A DNA stretch of 64,000 bases from Motacilla alba alba (taxonomy: Eukaryota > Chordata > Aves > Passeriformes > Motacillidae): assembly GCF_015832195.1 (NCBI RefSeq), contig NC_052016.1, positions 33,377,129 through 33,441,128 of the forward strand. The letters are read 5' to 3'. Both the position numbers and the translations under genes were made by a program. The notes under the pieces are model-generated. The model made no database searches, had not been told where the DNA came from, and saw only the letters and a list, made by a program, of their open reading frames with translations. Positions 36,831 through 50,284 of the stretch are shown here, piece after piece; within the stretch, counting starts at the first letter, position 1; each line of letters begins with the position of its first letter.

Positions 36831-39800
36831 CTCACACACTCTGCAATTTTGTGCAGGCAGCACCTCCTCCTGCAAGAGACTGGTCAAGGAGCAAAAGCCT
36901 GATAATAGGTACCAAATGCAGCCCCCGGGGCAAGAAAGTGCAGAAGTAATCTGAAAGATGAATGGAAAACACAGCATTTGTGAGGTGGTGTGTTTCTCCA
37001 CTGGAAAAAAAAATCAGAATTTTCCTATCCAAGTCCTCAGTACAGCAAAAGAAGTCAAAAAAAAAATCACACAAAGCACTGCCCTGCTGCTGCTTTGCTG
37101 ATGTCAACTACTGCAGAACAAAAAGGATGAGGTTGTTCAGGCACAACCAGCCTCCTGCCAGAAGACATCCCTCCAATCTCTCTGCATGCTGCAAAAAAAT
37201 GCAACTTGGTACATGATAAAAAAGCAGATCCTGCAACTTTCTACCCCATATCTATCAGTGTGCTTGTGCAATGATAACCAAAATAGCTGTGAACTCCTCC
37301 AGTGACTTGAAGTACTGCTACCCCATCTACTCACCAAACCATCTGCAGAAGGAGGCAAGGACATGTAGTTCTTAACCATATACTTTAGTGCTTATTTACT
37401 CTGTGTATTTGCATAAGTACCGACAGAATTTGAAATAAAAGCCTCTTCATGCACACATTCATATTCCCCCACCCCACAGACAGGATTTCTTCAGCCCCTA
37501 TCATTCCCCACACTTCCAATGGAAAAAATGTGTGTGGGCAGGGTGGGGGGATAGTCATGAGCAGAAGCCACGATCTGACTCTGTCAGCAGATGACTTCTA
37601 TTTGCACTCGTTAGCACTGCCCTAGCGTGAGCTAACACCACCCCCTCGGGTAATTTAAATTTATAAAAAAATAGAAAAGAAGGGGGGGAAAAAAAAGCTT
37701 GTATTTCTATATTTAGGAGGCTAGGATAATCGGGGTGGAAGAGCCCATCTGTTTGGCGTTCACTCCAGCTGCTATGGATGCGGAAATTTGTCTGTTTTCT
37801 TTCCTTTTGCCTGTTTTGACTTGTCCTGGCTAACTGTGAGAGAGACACAGAGAGCGTGATGTATGGCCACAGCCATTTAGGTCTGCAACTGTGCACTGTC
37901 CCATTGGAGTTACAGCAGAACCACTTGGCATAACCAAGGTCTTTCCCATGGGAGTGTAAAATAGTAAATTATTATTATTGTTGTTGTTATTATATTATAT
38001 TTTTATTGATACTATTAATAAGTCTATGCTTATAACACTGAAGACAGAACAACACAGAAAGGCACAAGACAAGATAAGACACATCTTAGACATCTGTAAA
38101 AGTCAGCTTTAAGAAGGCAGCCTCTCATCTGCCACAGGTTTCTTTTGGGAGATTGCCCCAAATAGAATTATTGTGGGATGTCAACTCATCATCATTGGCA
38201 CTAACCACTGGATGGAGACATAGCCACACTTCTCAAACCAACCTCTTCTGCCATTTTTGTCCCAAGGCTCTATGAAAGTGAGATAAATTCGGAAGTGGCC
38301 TTTGATCTCCCACCTTCCTGAGCTGGCCAGGGTCTAGTCCCAAAATAATGAGGATGCAATTACTTCAAGAAGTCTCTTGATGCTGTTCCTGTCATAGACA
38401 TGAATGCCACAGCCCTTGTGGGGTACAGCATCACTGCCCTTGTAAACCTGATGCAGTGCTACTTCTTTTGCTGCTAAAGGCATCCCTGTGGTGTGTTAGG
38501 GCACGTGGCAGACTCTTGGGACCATTTGCTGTTTACGTTGTTTGGTACAGGTGATGGCTTTTTAATTTCAATGTTTCAATGTTTTAACATTCATCACTGA
38601 GGTCCTAAAAGGTGCCAGGGATGAGCAATGAGTTTGGATATATTTCATGTGATTAGTGTTCTGAAAGCCTTAAAAAGAGGAGAGAAGACTGTTGGTGCAA
38701 TATTCAGAATTTCACTGCCAGCTTTTCCTACAGGATCTTCTCCAGCCCTGGGGCTCGCATCACAGTACAATACATGGGGGAGGACAGGTGGGTGAGGAGC
38801 ATGGATCAATAAATAGGAATATATATTGGGGAATGCACAGTCCAGGCACTCCCCAGTCCTCCCTGCAACACACAGTCCTAGTCCAGATCTAGCCCTCCTT
38901 TCACTTGCCTGACAAACATTCCCTCACCTTCCCAACCACATGAAGCTGAAACTGTCCCACTGAAACTGTCCCACTGATTTCCATGTGTACAAGATTGGAA
39001 TCCACCTAAAGTGCAAGCAATGTGTACAGAGGTTCAGAAACCCTCTCTTTGGAAGCAGCCCTCCTCTTGTGGGTGCAAGTTGCTTGCATACAAGCACCGA
39101 TGGACATCAATGACCACATTTGGCAGGCTTGTCTTCATGGTATGTCTGGTCTGGAGGTTTGGTGCACAGCATGGCTCGGGTGCATTTCTGATCACTGCCA
39201 TGAGGAAAAACACTTTCCTCCTTTGGCTCTCTGCTCCAAGGAGGTCATTTTGGCTCTCACAAGTCAGCAGAGACAACTGCTCTTCTTCACCCAAACTGCC
39301 TGTTTCTGCAGTTGCATCCCACACATCATCAATCACCCAGAGATGACTCTTTCTCTTCCCAGCTTCCCAGACCACCGTCTCCTGAACTGTCTGTACTCTT
39401 CTCTGGCTACTTCAACTCAGTAAGTCCATGGGCCCTGTGGCCCAGAGCATTTGTTCCCTTGGGATACAAAGCCCCTGCCCCAGCCCTCCTCCGATAGAAG
39501 AACAAAGGTTCATGACGTTAGGTGAGGTACCCACTGCCATGCTCCACCCTCTACTACACATAAGAGACCCCACACAGGTCAGCCCAAAGACACAAACAGG
39601 AAGAATATGAGGTCTCACTGGTTCACAGACCCAAAAAAACAACAGTTTAACTGTGCCTTCAGGTAGGCCAACGAAGCATCACCTGTGTTGCAGAGCTGAA
39701 GGGTGTCTCACGCAACTTCAGAAGCTGCTTTCCACAATGTACAAAAAAGTTGCACACAAAAATGTGGACCTTCAGCAGCTGATATTGTTGCAGATGTTCT

Positions 39801-40730
39801 TTAAGATGCTAAAGTAACTCACACCTATTCCTTGCAGACCCAGAGAAAGTTCTTATTTCTGTGATGCATTCTTTGCATTACTTTTGTCAAGCATTATTTA
39901 ATATTTCCAAAGTAACTTTTTTTAGAGGGATGATAAGCCAATAAAAGTACGCGGAAAATATTCTGAAATCAGAGAAATCTTAAAAGATGATGATATAAAT
40001 AAAAACTGAAACTAATACCTGAGGTTTTGTTCATTTGTTTTTCAATTCTTCATGCTATTTCCTCCAATATTTAAGGGGGGGGAAAGCACAGTGACATATA
40101 TGAGAAACTTCAGATAAACTGCCTTGTATTTGATGAAATCAGAAATACTGCAACTTAATTCAACATTTATATCACTTCCCCACACTCCCCATCTGAAAGA
40201 TGCAGTGCCCTGTAATTGCAGATGAAGAAACAGAATTCTCTTGTATGTTCACTTTCATTAAAGATAAATTTGCTTTGTTCTCTATTTTGGTCCCTAATTC
40301 AGAAAACCACTTAAACATATGCTGAAGTTCATAATTTGCCACTCTACCACTTATGCATCTACTCAGGAATATGCCTGAAGTCAGGCATATGCACAGCACA
40401 TTGCTTACTGTGGACCTTAGAGCATTCTGTTCATTTCTGCAGCTATTCTAATTTAGTGACGTAAATGTACAAGGAAGTAACACATTTTGAGCAATTTTAG
40501 CACTCACTGGCAAAACTGAGTTTTGAACTTGCCTATCCCCGCAAACAGTCTGAAAAATTATTAAAAATTAATAAAGCTAATTCTTTATACCTTTCAGAAA
40601 CCGCTTAATTTTTGCAATTACTTTGAGCTGTCAGGATAGTGAAACACTGTGGCATGAACTTTCACTTTGTATCATTGCTGAGCAACCAAACCTGGAGATG
40701 AAATGCTGCTCTCCCTCTTAGGAAACAGTT
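36831..40730. other. noncoding stretch
   Basis: No gene was recognised. An ATT/GTT-type low-complexity run lies at 37966-38000. A short imperfect duplication with the word ACTGAAACTGTCCC lies near 38946-38975. Confidence 0.5.
37966..38000. repeat. ATT/GTT low-complexity microsatellite
   Basis: A run of ATT units passes into GTT units and back to ATT/AT-rich sequence. Confidence 0.85.
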
Positions 40731-40753
40731 AAAAAAAAAAAAAAAAAAAAAAA
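40731..40753. repeat. poly-A run (23 A)
   Basis: Twenty-three consecutive A bases followed by ACAACAAAC. No recognisable SINE or processed-gene copy lies immediately upstream, so I do not interpret it as a retroposon tail. Confidence 0.95.
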
Positions 40754-40959
40754 CAACAAACCTTCTTATGAGCATGTGGCATGTCAAATATTATTTGTAG
40801 AAGCTATTCAGTAAGTAATTTCAAATAAGTAAAATGCAAAGAAACCGCAGGATGTTCACAAACAATTTTCAAATAGAAATGGAAGAGGAATTCATTAAAT
40901 AAATTATTTGCTATAAATTATTCACCTACCTCTAATCTTACTACCACTTAGACTATAAA

Positions 40960-41005
40960 ATTCATGCCATAAAAGATACAGGATTCATGCCATAAATGAT
41001 ACAGG
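40960..41005. repeat. 23-bp tandem duplication, two copies
   Basis: A 23-base unit beginning ATTCATGCCATAAA and ending GATACAGG occurs twice without spacer at 40960-40982 and 40983-41005, with one mismatch. The low divergence suggests a recent local duplication. Confidence 0.93.
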
Positions 41006-43119
41006 ATACCTAACAAGGCATCATTAACTTATGCGTTTCCCAGTGCTGCTTTATTTTGACTGTACAGTTATATGTGCATTATTATATATTATATATATAC
41101 ACATGCATTAAGACAGCATTTTGGCTTTAATGGACTTTGAGTGTAATACATTCTGTTTTTAAAGCTAAGCCAAGGAGACCTAGTCTGATTTTAGCCTCTA
41201 AGTTGATTTTGAGCTCCAAAGCTGAATAACTCTTCAAATCTGAGAGAATAATCCAAGCTGTACTCTGAGTGAAGCCAAAATGAATGGAAGCCTCACACAG
41301 TTCGCTAGTTTAATGAGATTTCCACAACTTAGGCCCATTTCACATAAATTCACAATGAGAGGTGGACACTCCTTTGTGTCCATCAAGCCACACAGTGAAC
41401 ATTTTCATAAAGGTGAAAGGGGTGAGGAGAAGCTGGAAGCAGATCACTGGCAGGATACAACAGTGGCCTTCTGGGACCCTCTCGCCAGCACTGGATCACA
41501 GGGTCAGCAGCATTCCCACCTGAATCGCTTTTACCCTTCTGCAGCTGCAAGAGAAGCTGCCAGCTGTGCCCTGGCTATATGGCCAGAGGAATAAATTCCA
41601 AAAAGAAACCTGAATTACACTATAAAATTAATTTTAGCCACGAAAACAAAATCCCAGAAAGGATTCTCACTCATAAGCAAGGATGAAGGCAGCTTTTTCT
41701 TCTTGTTTGTGTCCTGATTTGTTCTAAGTGACAGCTATATTCCACAACTTGTTTGATCACCAGCAGTTGTTTTATTATTTTATATCATAACTGTTTATTT
41801 TTAATTAAAAGTACAATGATTGTCACTGAATTTCTCCATTTGTGGAAAACTGATACAAGTTGTCATTCTTTGGTTATGGAGAAAGAGAATAAAAAACGAT
41901 TCTTGCAGCTGTCAGAAGAATCTCTCAATTATCTCCTGAAAAAATTCTATTGCAGTGAGTTGCAATTAAATGCTACTCCTTACCATCCATGCACGGTTTT
42001 ACCCCTTGAAAAGGAAAGAAGAGTTGGTTTGGCAGAGTGTCATCATCCTGACTGACTCATAGCAGGCTCAGTCCTTGGCCCAGTGGATGTCAGGTGCATT
42101 TGTCCAGCCCAGCACAGTGGCCCTACAAATGGTGTTATTACACACTGGTATTTCCACAGACCTTCTGAGTGCTTGAAAAGACACCCAAAGGAGGCAAGAG
42201 CATGGGGTCCTTTCACATCAGAGACCTCTTGAAGGCTCCAGTCCCAGGTCCTGACACATAGACCTCAAAGCTAAATAAGCTTTACCAGAGCAGTTTCTAT
42301 ATCAAACACAGGGAGAATAGCTGTGGCTCTGCTGACAGGACTGCTTCCACTCTTGCTTATTGCCAACATAAATTCACATCAGCTAGGCTGTTTAAAAAGA
42401 ACCTGAGGGAATTGTGTGCTTAATTCCCATAGGTATCTTATAAAATCCCAATTGTAATAGACAGTGCTCTATTTTTTTTCTATTTTCAGGGTGAAGCCAC
42501 ACCATGGGTAGAGAGTGGATAAGGAAGAAGGGCTGCCTTAGACCCAATGGAGACCAAGGTTCTCTTAAGCAATGAAGAAAATATTTCACAATGCCTGACG
42601 ACCAGACTTTCTCTTCTCTATAGGAGCGCCCCAGCTAGCACATCTCCACCATGCAGGGCAAAACTCACACAGAAACACAACTTGAAGGCAGGACAGTCAC
42701 AGCTCAGACCATCCTGGGCCTCCCAAACCAGCCCTTATCTGATCCTGATTAGCCCTGGCTGATCCTGAAGCAGAACCCAGTCGGGAAATATTTCCTCCAA
42801 AAGGCATAGATTGTTTAAGATTGCCACCAGCGTCACAGTTGCACCCAGCCTGTGAATAGGCAGCAAGCTGGAGGCGAGGAGGACAGATATCTTGCACACG
42901 CAGTCCCCTCACCTATGACCCCAGGGACACCCCTCTGGGGGGTCCCATGCAAAATATTCATCATGAAGGTGGTCAAGACAAGGATGAGGGAAGAACTGCA
43001 TTTGATTTAGTCACTGCAGATTTTCTCTAAAGACTCAGAATTGATAACCATCCATGAGCCACTGCCACGAAAACTCAGGATGAAAAGTATTCAGCAGGTC
43101 ATTGATTAAATCAGTGGCC
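41006..43119. other. noncoding stretch
   Basis: No gene was recognised. A TA-rich segment at 41080-41105 may be a degraded microsatellite. Confidence 0.5.
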
Positions 43120-43330
43120 AGGCAGCATTGCCCAGTGGAGAAGGCATGGGCTGGCAGTCAGGAGATGCAGGCTCCAACCCGAGGTTGGCCATGGGAGTCC
43201 TGCATGACCATGGCAAAGGCACTTCCCATCTCAGGGCCTCAGTTTTCCCCATCAGCTGCATGGTGATCTAGATAACATGGCTGTTACCTGAGTCAGTGAA
43301 GAGAAAGATTATACAAGGATTAGCATTAAA
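43120..43330 (+). mobile_element. MIR-type SINE, nearly full-length relic
   Basis: The order of blocks matches MIR. A tRNA-like head reads 'cagcattgcccagtggagaaggcatgggctggcagtcaggagatgcaggctccaa', followed by the degraded B-box zone 'ctccaacccgag'. Then come 'cctgcatgaccatggcaaaggcacttcccatctcagggcctcagttttcccc', the conserved MIR core, and a diverged tail to about 43330. The version with 'ggctggcagtcaggag' is the type I associate with sauropsid copies. It is the best-preserved MIR in the window. Confidence 0.8.
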
Positions 43331-44012
43331 AAAGTGGGTGGGCAGAGCGCAGCATAGATAGGAAGGGTTTTGAAAAATACATGGGCCTCTGTCTTCATGC
43401 TCCTCATCTCTTTCCACAAAGTGGTTACTAAAAGCAAAAATAGTATGCTCTCCCTACAAAGGCAGCACACAGCAGACACATATATTTAGATCACTGTGAA
43501 ACAAATACTGACTTTTGTCCAAGGTAGGAAAAAGGTACCCTGTGCTACAGAGAGGGAGAAAGACAAAGACAACTGAAGGCACCCTGAAGCAAGAAAAAGG
43601 ATGGAATCCAGACCTCTGGGAAAGATTCAGCTGTGGTATAAACATTGATGTTAGCTGTATTCAAGAAGGTCAGGAATAAATGACAAAGCTCTCATGAGCC
43701 TGACCTGGAGGTCCATCAGGTGCTAGATGTATACAGGACAAGCACTCATCTTCCTGCATGTCAAACGAGTAATTTCAAACCCCTAAATAAATGGTAGGAC
43801 ACTGCAGCAGAAACAACCCTCAGGAAGGACAGGACAGAACACCTTTCCAGTAATTTTATTTTGCAGCTTTTTCGGCTTGCATAGCTATCCCCCTTCCCAG
43901 CTGAGGATGTCACATGCTGCTTTTCCTCTCCCAGGAGACATCAATCTGTCACTAGGGCCACTCTCTCGACACTATCCCCCATGTGTTCTCTACCCCTTCT
44001 GCTTGCTCGGAG
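43331..44012. other. noncoding stretch
   Basis: No gene or repeat was recognised between two MIR-type relics. Confidence 0.5.
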
Positions 44013-44098
44013 CACAGAAACCCAGTGGCAGCAGGTGGGAATGGAGCCCACATCCCCTAATCCCAGTGCTCTCAGCCAAAAAAAAAAAAAAAAAAAAA
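44013..44098 (-). mobile_element. MIR-type SINE 5' relic (minus strand) next to poly-A
   Basis: The plus strand reads 'ggcagcaggtgggaatggagcccacatcccctaatcccagtgctctcagcc', the reverse complement of the MIR tRNA-like head (normally near 'gggaatcgaacccaggactcctgactcccagtgctctaacc'). A run of 21 A bases follows at 44078-44098. It sits at what would be the 5' end of the inverted SINE, so it is not a normal SINE tail and probably arose independently. Confidence 0.65.
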
Positions 44099-44229
44099 GG
44101 AAAAAGCAAAAAATAAAGAGCTCCCCCAATCCCCTGGTTTTTACATGCATAGCATCACTGCTGTTGAATTGCAGCCTCAGAGAAAGGAAAGAAAGAGGCC
44201 CAAAAGGCAGCTAGGAAACCCACCGTCCA

Positions 44230-44520
44230 TTGGCTTCCCTCCACACGAGGCGATCGGACTCCTTCTGCTGCAGTGACTTGGCAAGCACACCTCGCTCTGA
44301 CTCAGCACCTCGCCGGCACCTCCTGTCAATTATTCCCACAAACTGCTGACGCCGGAAGGGCTATTTGCAATTAGGATGCAACACAAGCCGGTGGCGGTGG
44401 GATGCCTCAGCTCCCCCCCTTCACCTGCAGCGATGCCCTCGCTGTGAGCTGAGAGCTGGAGCTCCCAGCGAGGGTGAAGCCGTGGGGGACGGGGCACGTA
44501 ATGCGGGAGGGCTGGAGGAT
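44230..44520. promoter_or_regulatory. moderately CpG-rich patch
   Basis: CpG words are more frequent here than in the flanks, for example 'acgaggcgatcgg', 'cgccggcacc', 'gacgccggaag' and 'gccggtggcggtggg'. An ATTGG (inverted CCAAT) lies near 44228-44232. It may be a weak CpG island or an intronic regulatory element. No exon was recognised in it. Confidence 0.35.
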
Positions 44521-46959
44521 AGGGACCAGGGGGTGGGAGAAGCCTGCCTGTGCTGTACCTATTCTGTGCATAAACAGACACTGCTGTCAATGTGGCATCT
44601 GAAATGAAGTCTTGCAAAAGAAAAAAAAAAAAAAAAGGCAAAAAAAAGGCAAAACAGCCACTGGGAATAAGGGTGAAAGCAGCCAGAACAGATGAAACTA
44701 TGCAAAAAAGCTACAGTAGAGCTAGCACGGAGCATTTCCCAAAGCACAAGCAAAGCACAGCCTTGCTGCAGCTGAGATGCACAAGCCTGCTCCCCGTGTC
44801 CGAGGCATTTCCAGCACAGGAGAGGGAGGCGCTGATTGCGGATGAGTCCCGTAATAAGGGCCCAGGGCGCAGCAGCTGTTTCAGGGGCAAAAGGAAGGGC
44901 TGCCCTTGACAAGCCAAGGACATGACGATTCTGCAGACAGACTGAGGCCATTCTGTCCCTCTGCCAAGTAGCCAAGGTCCTCCCAACCTCTCCGAGTCAC
45001 TAGCTCACACAGCCAGAAAGCCAAGTAGGTCTGCACACGAGCAGCTCCACAACCAATGGAGAGGATAAGACAACAAACCCCATCAAACAGTGAAGATCAA
45101 CCACATAGTTAGCTATGGAAGCAGCCCAGAAGTCACACATGCTCAGCAGTGCCCTGCAGAAGCCCTCCATCACCTTCTGCTTCACTAAAGCAACCCATCT
45201 TCCACCCGTCCCTGTCTCCTTCCCCAAGGGGAGCTCCAGGCCCCCTTCACTGGCACAGGCAGTGAGAGGCAGCAGCGTTAGTGATGCATTCCTTGCAGGA
45301 CCTCCCTGGGACCCTTTAACCAAGAAGCAGGGCTGCGTTTGCTGAGATTATCACCTCCAAACCAAACATTCCAGAGTGCAGCTAATGCTGATAGACCACA
45401 TGGGAGCACAGATCAGAGCAGGTGGTGTGCAGCTGGAGCAAAAACTCCAAGAAGCACTTCAGGTTCGATGCAGTGAACCAGCCCCTACAACATGATGCAA
45501 CAACCTCTTTGTACAGCCATACCAACCAACACAGCGTCCAACATGCCTTGCAGTCTGTGTGTCCACAGCTGCAGAATTCATCACAGACTCATGCCCTTCC
45601 TGGAAATGTTTACCTTTGTGGGTAAAGAGTCAGATACATCAGACTGCAGGATGGGTGATTCACAAATCTCAACTAGATAGCCAAGGCTAAAGAGGGAGAA
45701 AAGTTAACTAAAAAAAAAAAAAAACCTCTCACCAAAGCAACCTGTATTTCCCAATGGTCTCCTGATCAGGTAAAGAATATCTACTGCATGGTGTGGAGTG
45801 AGAGCAAAGGAACAAAGTCAAAAAAAAACAGAAAAAAATAGTGACTTCAGCAACATGTGCAGGAATTAGCTAAGAGTCACAGCAGGCTACAATTCTGCAG
45901 TGTCTAAAAGAGCATAAGTAGGACTTGGAACAACCTGTCCCAGCGCACTTAGAAGCGAAAATCCTGCAATTGATATAAAGATACAAAGTAACAGTGACTG
46001 CTACACAATCAAAGTTAACATCCCTGTGAGAAATACAGTAGCTGAATTTTGCATTGTGCCTCTTACTTGTTAGAAGAAACAATTTGAAGCAGAAAGAGTC
46101 AAAACAGCCTAACTCCAAAAGCAGCGGAACTAAAATTGTTACACTGTACTGTGGTGTATTGAAGCAATCTCAACATCATCATTGAGAAGGTACTCAGTGC
46201 TCTAAACAAAAAACTGCTGAGAAGCAAGAGAACACATTGTATGGCCAAACAACAGAAACAAGAAGTGATTCAGTCTAAACAGTTGCCTCATAAAATGGTA
46301 GATGGGACTGAAAACAAAACTGAAGGCCAACTGCAAAAGCCAAAACCCAATCACTTCAGTACATTTAAGAGACAAGTCCAGAAGTGCAGAACAGTTGAAG
46401 AAAGAAATTTCTCAAGTGGTTGTAACTAGCAAAGACCAGCAAAGTCTTGCTAGGTCAGGTGGTTCTTGAAGTTAGCGTGCTCTTCATAACGGAGGCTACA
46501 GGCTAACCTGGAAGTGTCAGCAGGGTTGGTTAAACCAGCCCAGTACTCTAAGCCCATAAAAGTACATAATAAGAGACAAACCACCTTGATCTCTGCTCAG
46601 GGAAACTTATGGCCCTGCAATCTACTCTAATTTTGGAAGGAAAAGGACAGTACTAAGTAATTAATTTTCTGTCACTTCAAAGCGCACCTGCTAAACCGTT
46701 CTGGGCAGGACGCCAGTCCACTGCCAGACCTGTCCCCTGCTTCCCTGGCATGGGAACTTCTCCCCTTGCCTTGCCCCCAGTGGGGTTCAGGCCAGCTGAG
46801 GTCAGGCTGAGTCCAGAGCTGCTGCCCCACTCCGCAGTGCCCAGGCTCAGAGGCATGGGAGCCCCTCTGCCTCTGCCCTCGCTCTGGCCCTGATTACAAG
46901 GGATTACCCCCAGGTTTCTAACCAGTTCTGGGGTGGTTTAATCTATTCCTTAATATCTG
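44521..46959. other. noncoding stretch
   Basis: No gene was recognised. A-rich runs occur at 44619-44648, 45711-45724 and 45821-45838. Confidence 0.5.
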
Positions 46960-47470
46960 GAAGAGAGACAGGAAGCTGGCAAAGTGATTTGAGCTGGCTG
47001 AGACAAAAGAAGATTGAGAGAGACTTCCAAGGGATCTGACAAAGCTCAGCAAGTGGGCAGCATAATGCAGGATGAAATTCAACATTACCAAACGGACAGT
47101 AATAAGAACTTGAGAGAATAATCTGAACTACTCATATACCATGGGGCTCTAATTCAAATGTAATCGCTTGAGAAAAATATCTTGGTATCACTGTGAACGG
47201 CTCAATGAAAACATCTGTTCAACATACAACGGTGGTCAAAGAAGCAAGCAAGCTGTCAGGGTGTCTAAAGGCAGAGGCTGAAAAGAAGGATGCTGGAAGT
47301 ATTCTAATGCCACCATGAATACTGAAAGTGCACCCTCAGCTGGAATTGCTGTGGTTACTTCTGCGTGGCACATTTGAAAATGCAGAAGGCAGAGAGAGGT
47401 TTTGTCATTGAACAGTCAAAAACACTTAACGGTCAAACACTATTAAAACTGGGACAAATTAACTTGGAGA
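46960..47470 (+). mobile_element. old CR1 LINE relic, ORF2 region (plus strand)
   Basis: The sequence follows the older CR1 order: 'agtgggcagcataatgcaggatgaaattcaacatta' near 47053-47090, 'aatctgaactactcatatacc' at about 47118, 'gaaaaatatcttggtatcactgtgaacggctca' near 47172, and 'aacatctgttcaacatacaacggtggtcaaagaagcaagcaa' after it. These correspond to the segment just downstream of the reverse transcriptase domain. It is diverged, with frame breaks throughout, and much older than the copies at 10, 31 and 63 kb. Confidence 0.8.
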
Positions 47471-50284
47471 TGAGTTAAATAGAAATTATCAAATGGGAAT
47501 GAAGAAGTGAAACAGGTACATCTCAGTGAGTTTTGTTTGCTTGTGGGCTTTTTGTGTCTGTTTCTTCAAGAGAAAAAAAAAAGGTTGTTCAGCATAACTG
47601 AAGAGCAGGAAACATGACTAGACATAAGGAAAATATTGTCATTTTCCTTTTCTGTTTTTACTTTTTCTACTTCTTCTAAGCACAGGCAATAATTAACTTT
47701 CAGGAATGATTAGCCCATGTTATAGTCAAGTCAGAAGCTCAGCAGAAATCACAGGGGCCCATGCATTTATAAGGATATTGGGAACATACACAGATGTAGG
47801 ATACATCTGGTATCAGGTAGAACAAAAAACAAAAAGACCCAAAAAATAGAATGGAAAAAACGTAACATCACTGTACCCTCATGCTTCCAGGCACTAGCCA
47901 ACTTCTAATTAGTGGGGATTAGGAAGTAATTCCCCCAGTGGGCCTGCAGAGAGGGTGTGCCAACCCACCCACTCCTGGCAGAGCTGTTAATGTGCTGGGC
48001 AGGGGGAGAGCTGAGCCTGCAGCCCACCCACAGCCCCTCTGCTCAGGAGGCCGAGGGGTTGGTGTGTCCAGGCCACTGCACACCCACCCTGCGGGACACC
48101 AGCTGAGGACACGGCACCAGGGGGCTCGCTTAGCCCAGCTCAACCTGGCCCCTGGCAAGGGGGAAGTTTTACGTCTGCTGCTTTGTGAGTGGTGGGGTTT
48201 GCCTGAAGAAGGGGAGGAGATGGATGCTTTATTCACTCTGCATTGGTAGAAGGAATACATATGACTTAATTCATTTTATGGCAAGGAAGTAGAGTGTGCT
48301 CATACCCTAAAATTAAGAGAAAATTGGGTTTTGTAGGCATTGAAGTCCAGAGCAATGCATATACCAGCCTACTCCTAGAGCAACCTGTAGCACAGACATG
48401 ACACCAGGCTCCTCTATGCTAAATGTTTGGCACCAATTTCTCACTGAGGAGGTTTTGGCACCTCCCATTGGAGCATCCAGATTTGGCCATGGCAGCAGAG
48501 GCCAGCGGGCTGACCTGGCCCAGGACTGCTTTGACAGGCTGCTGCAGAAATGCACCACAGATTGTAAACAGGGTGCCATTGCCTCCCCACAAACAACACT
48601 CCTGGCTTCAGCATTCCTGGTAAAATCAAAGCTCAGAGGTAACTGGAGTAACTGGAGTTCAGACATTGGCTTTCTCCTGCTGATGCTGGTGAAGCAGAAG
48701 CTCATGTTCTCATAGTTAGGTTGGCTCATGAGAGTATGAGAAAATAACTGCACAAGTTTTTGTCCCTAAATAAGCAATCTGATCAGCATAATACCAAAAT
48801 TACACTTGAAATTAGCTTCATGCAGAGATGCAAATGTACAAGTACTGCTATGCTGCCAGGAGGAGAGCTGTGGCTCTGCACATGCACAAATAATGAGGGA
48901 CTAAGCTCAACCTGCTAGTCCTGTTCTGATTTCTCCAGTGACTGTTCCAGAAGGGAAAACAAATACTAACAAATATTTGCTGTATTTCTTAAATAGAAAC
49001 TTGACTTTTTCAGTACAATGCTCTACAGCACAATGAATAAGGAAAGGACAAGAGCAGTGCCACATATGTGTGTCCATGGTGTCTGCATACATGTGTCAAG
49101 ATGGCAAAAATAATGGGCAGAGACTGCACAGGTACAACCAAGTGTGGCAAGTTGGTTTTTATCTCTGTTCTTTTAAAATGCCCTGTAAAAATAAAAAGCA
49201 GCAACCACTAAAGCTTTACTGAATTTACTTCCACTAAACTGAAACTTATCAAACATGGGATGTTTTGTAAAATCATAACTGTGTTTCAAAAGAAAAATGG
49301 GGGGGGAAAAATCAAAAATACAGAAACATCCAATTTAAGCATCTTTGGTATGAAAAATTTTGACTTTTCACATCAAAATGTCTTTTTGCTTAGGGTACTT
49401 CCTTGTATTATAACAATACAACTACACAAAGAGACAAAATATCAGTGTCCTAAGATGGAATTTCTCTCAAAAATTTCCTTTCAAAACCATCAAAGCATTT
49501 GACTTCCACTTCCATTTAGAATGAAACCAAATTCCTCAATCCTGATGAAATAGAGCAGCCCAACTCAAGCAGTGAAAAAAAAGGCAGAAGCCAGGACACA
49601 AGTGACATCCAAAACCAAAGAGATGAAAACTTCTAAGAAAAAAACCCTTAAAAGTTCACTCTGCACAGTTAAAAATGTTGTGCTTTCTCCCTGGTGCACA
49701 AGGCATGAAACAGTTGCAAGAATAAAGTAGGGAGGCATATGACCAGAAGCCCTGTAATTGTGACTTCTATAAAGGAGAGGCTGAGCAAATGTCCTATCTG
49801 ACAGCAAGAAAATAATTTCATCCCTGCACACATCAGTTTTCCATGCTGTAAATCAAACTGACTGCCCTCACAAAGTAAGTTTGGAGATTCTCAGTTAGGT
49901 AATGTTCATAAATAACTGTGCAAACACAAGGTAGTAATAACCAGAGAACTGTCTTTGCTACCCTGCTCTCTGTTAAACAACCAGGAGCTAAATTTTTCTC
50001 TGAACACTTACAATAGGGAGGGCAGCATTAATGTTCCACAAGGAGGAAACTACAAAGAACAGATTTTCAGTGCATGCACTTCTCCTTGAAATAAACTGTG
50101 TTAAAAGCACTTTACTTAAAAAGCACGATGATAGTAGCATCCTTCTAAATATAGATGACTCACCACAATTTAGTAGTGAACATCCCTAAAGAGGACCATT
50201 ACATTATTGCTTAACCTGCTGCATAAATTTAAGCATCCTCCTGTGGTTACAGTTTGTTCCAAGACACTCAAGATTACTACCAGC
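47471..50284. other. noncoding stretch
   Basis: No gene was recognised. Opposed overlapping frames at 47919-48260 and 48313-48753 lie in moderately GC-rich sequence and show no domain. Confidence 0.5.

Noticed and set aside
38946..38975. Short direct repeat of ACTGAAACTGTCCC
   Set aside because: Two copies only, with no spacer or array. Not a CRISPR or satellite.
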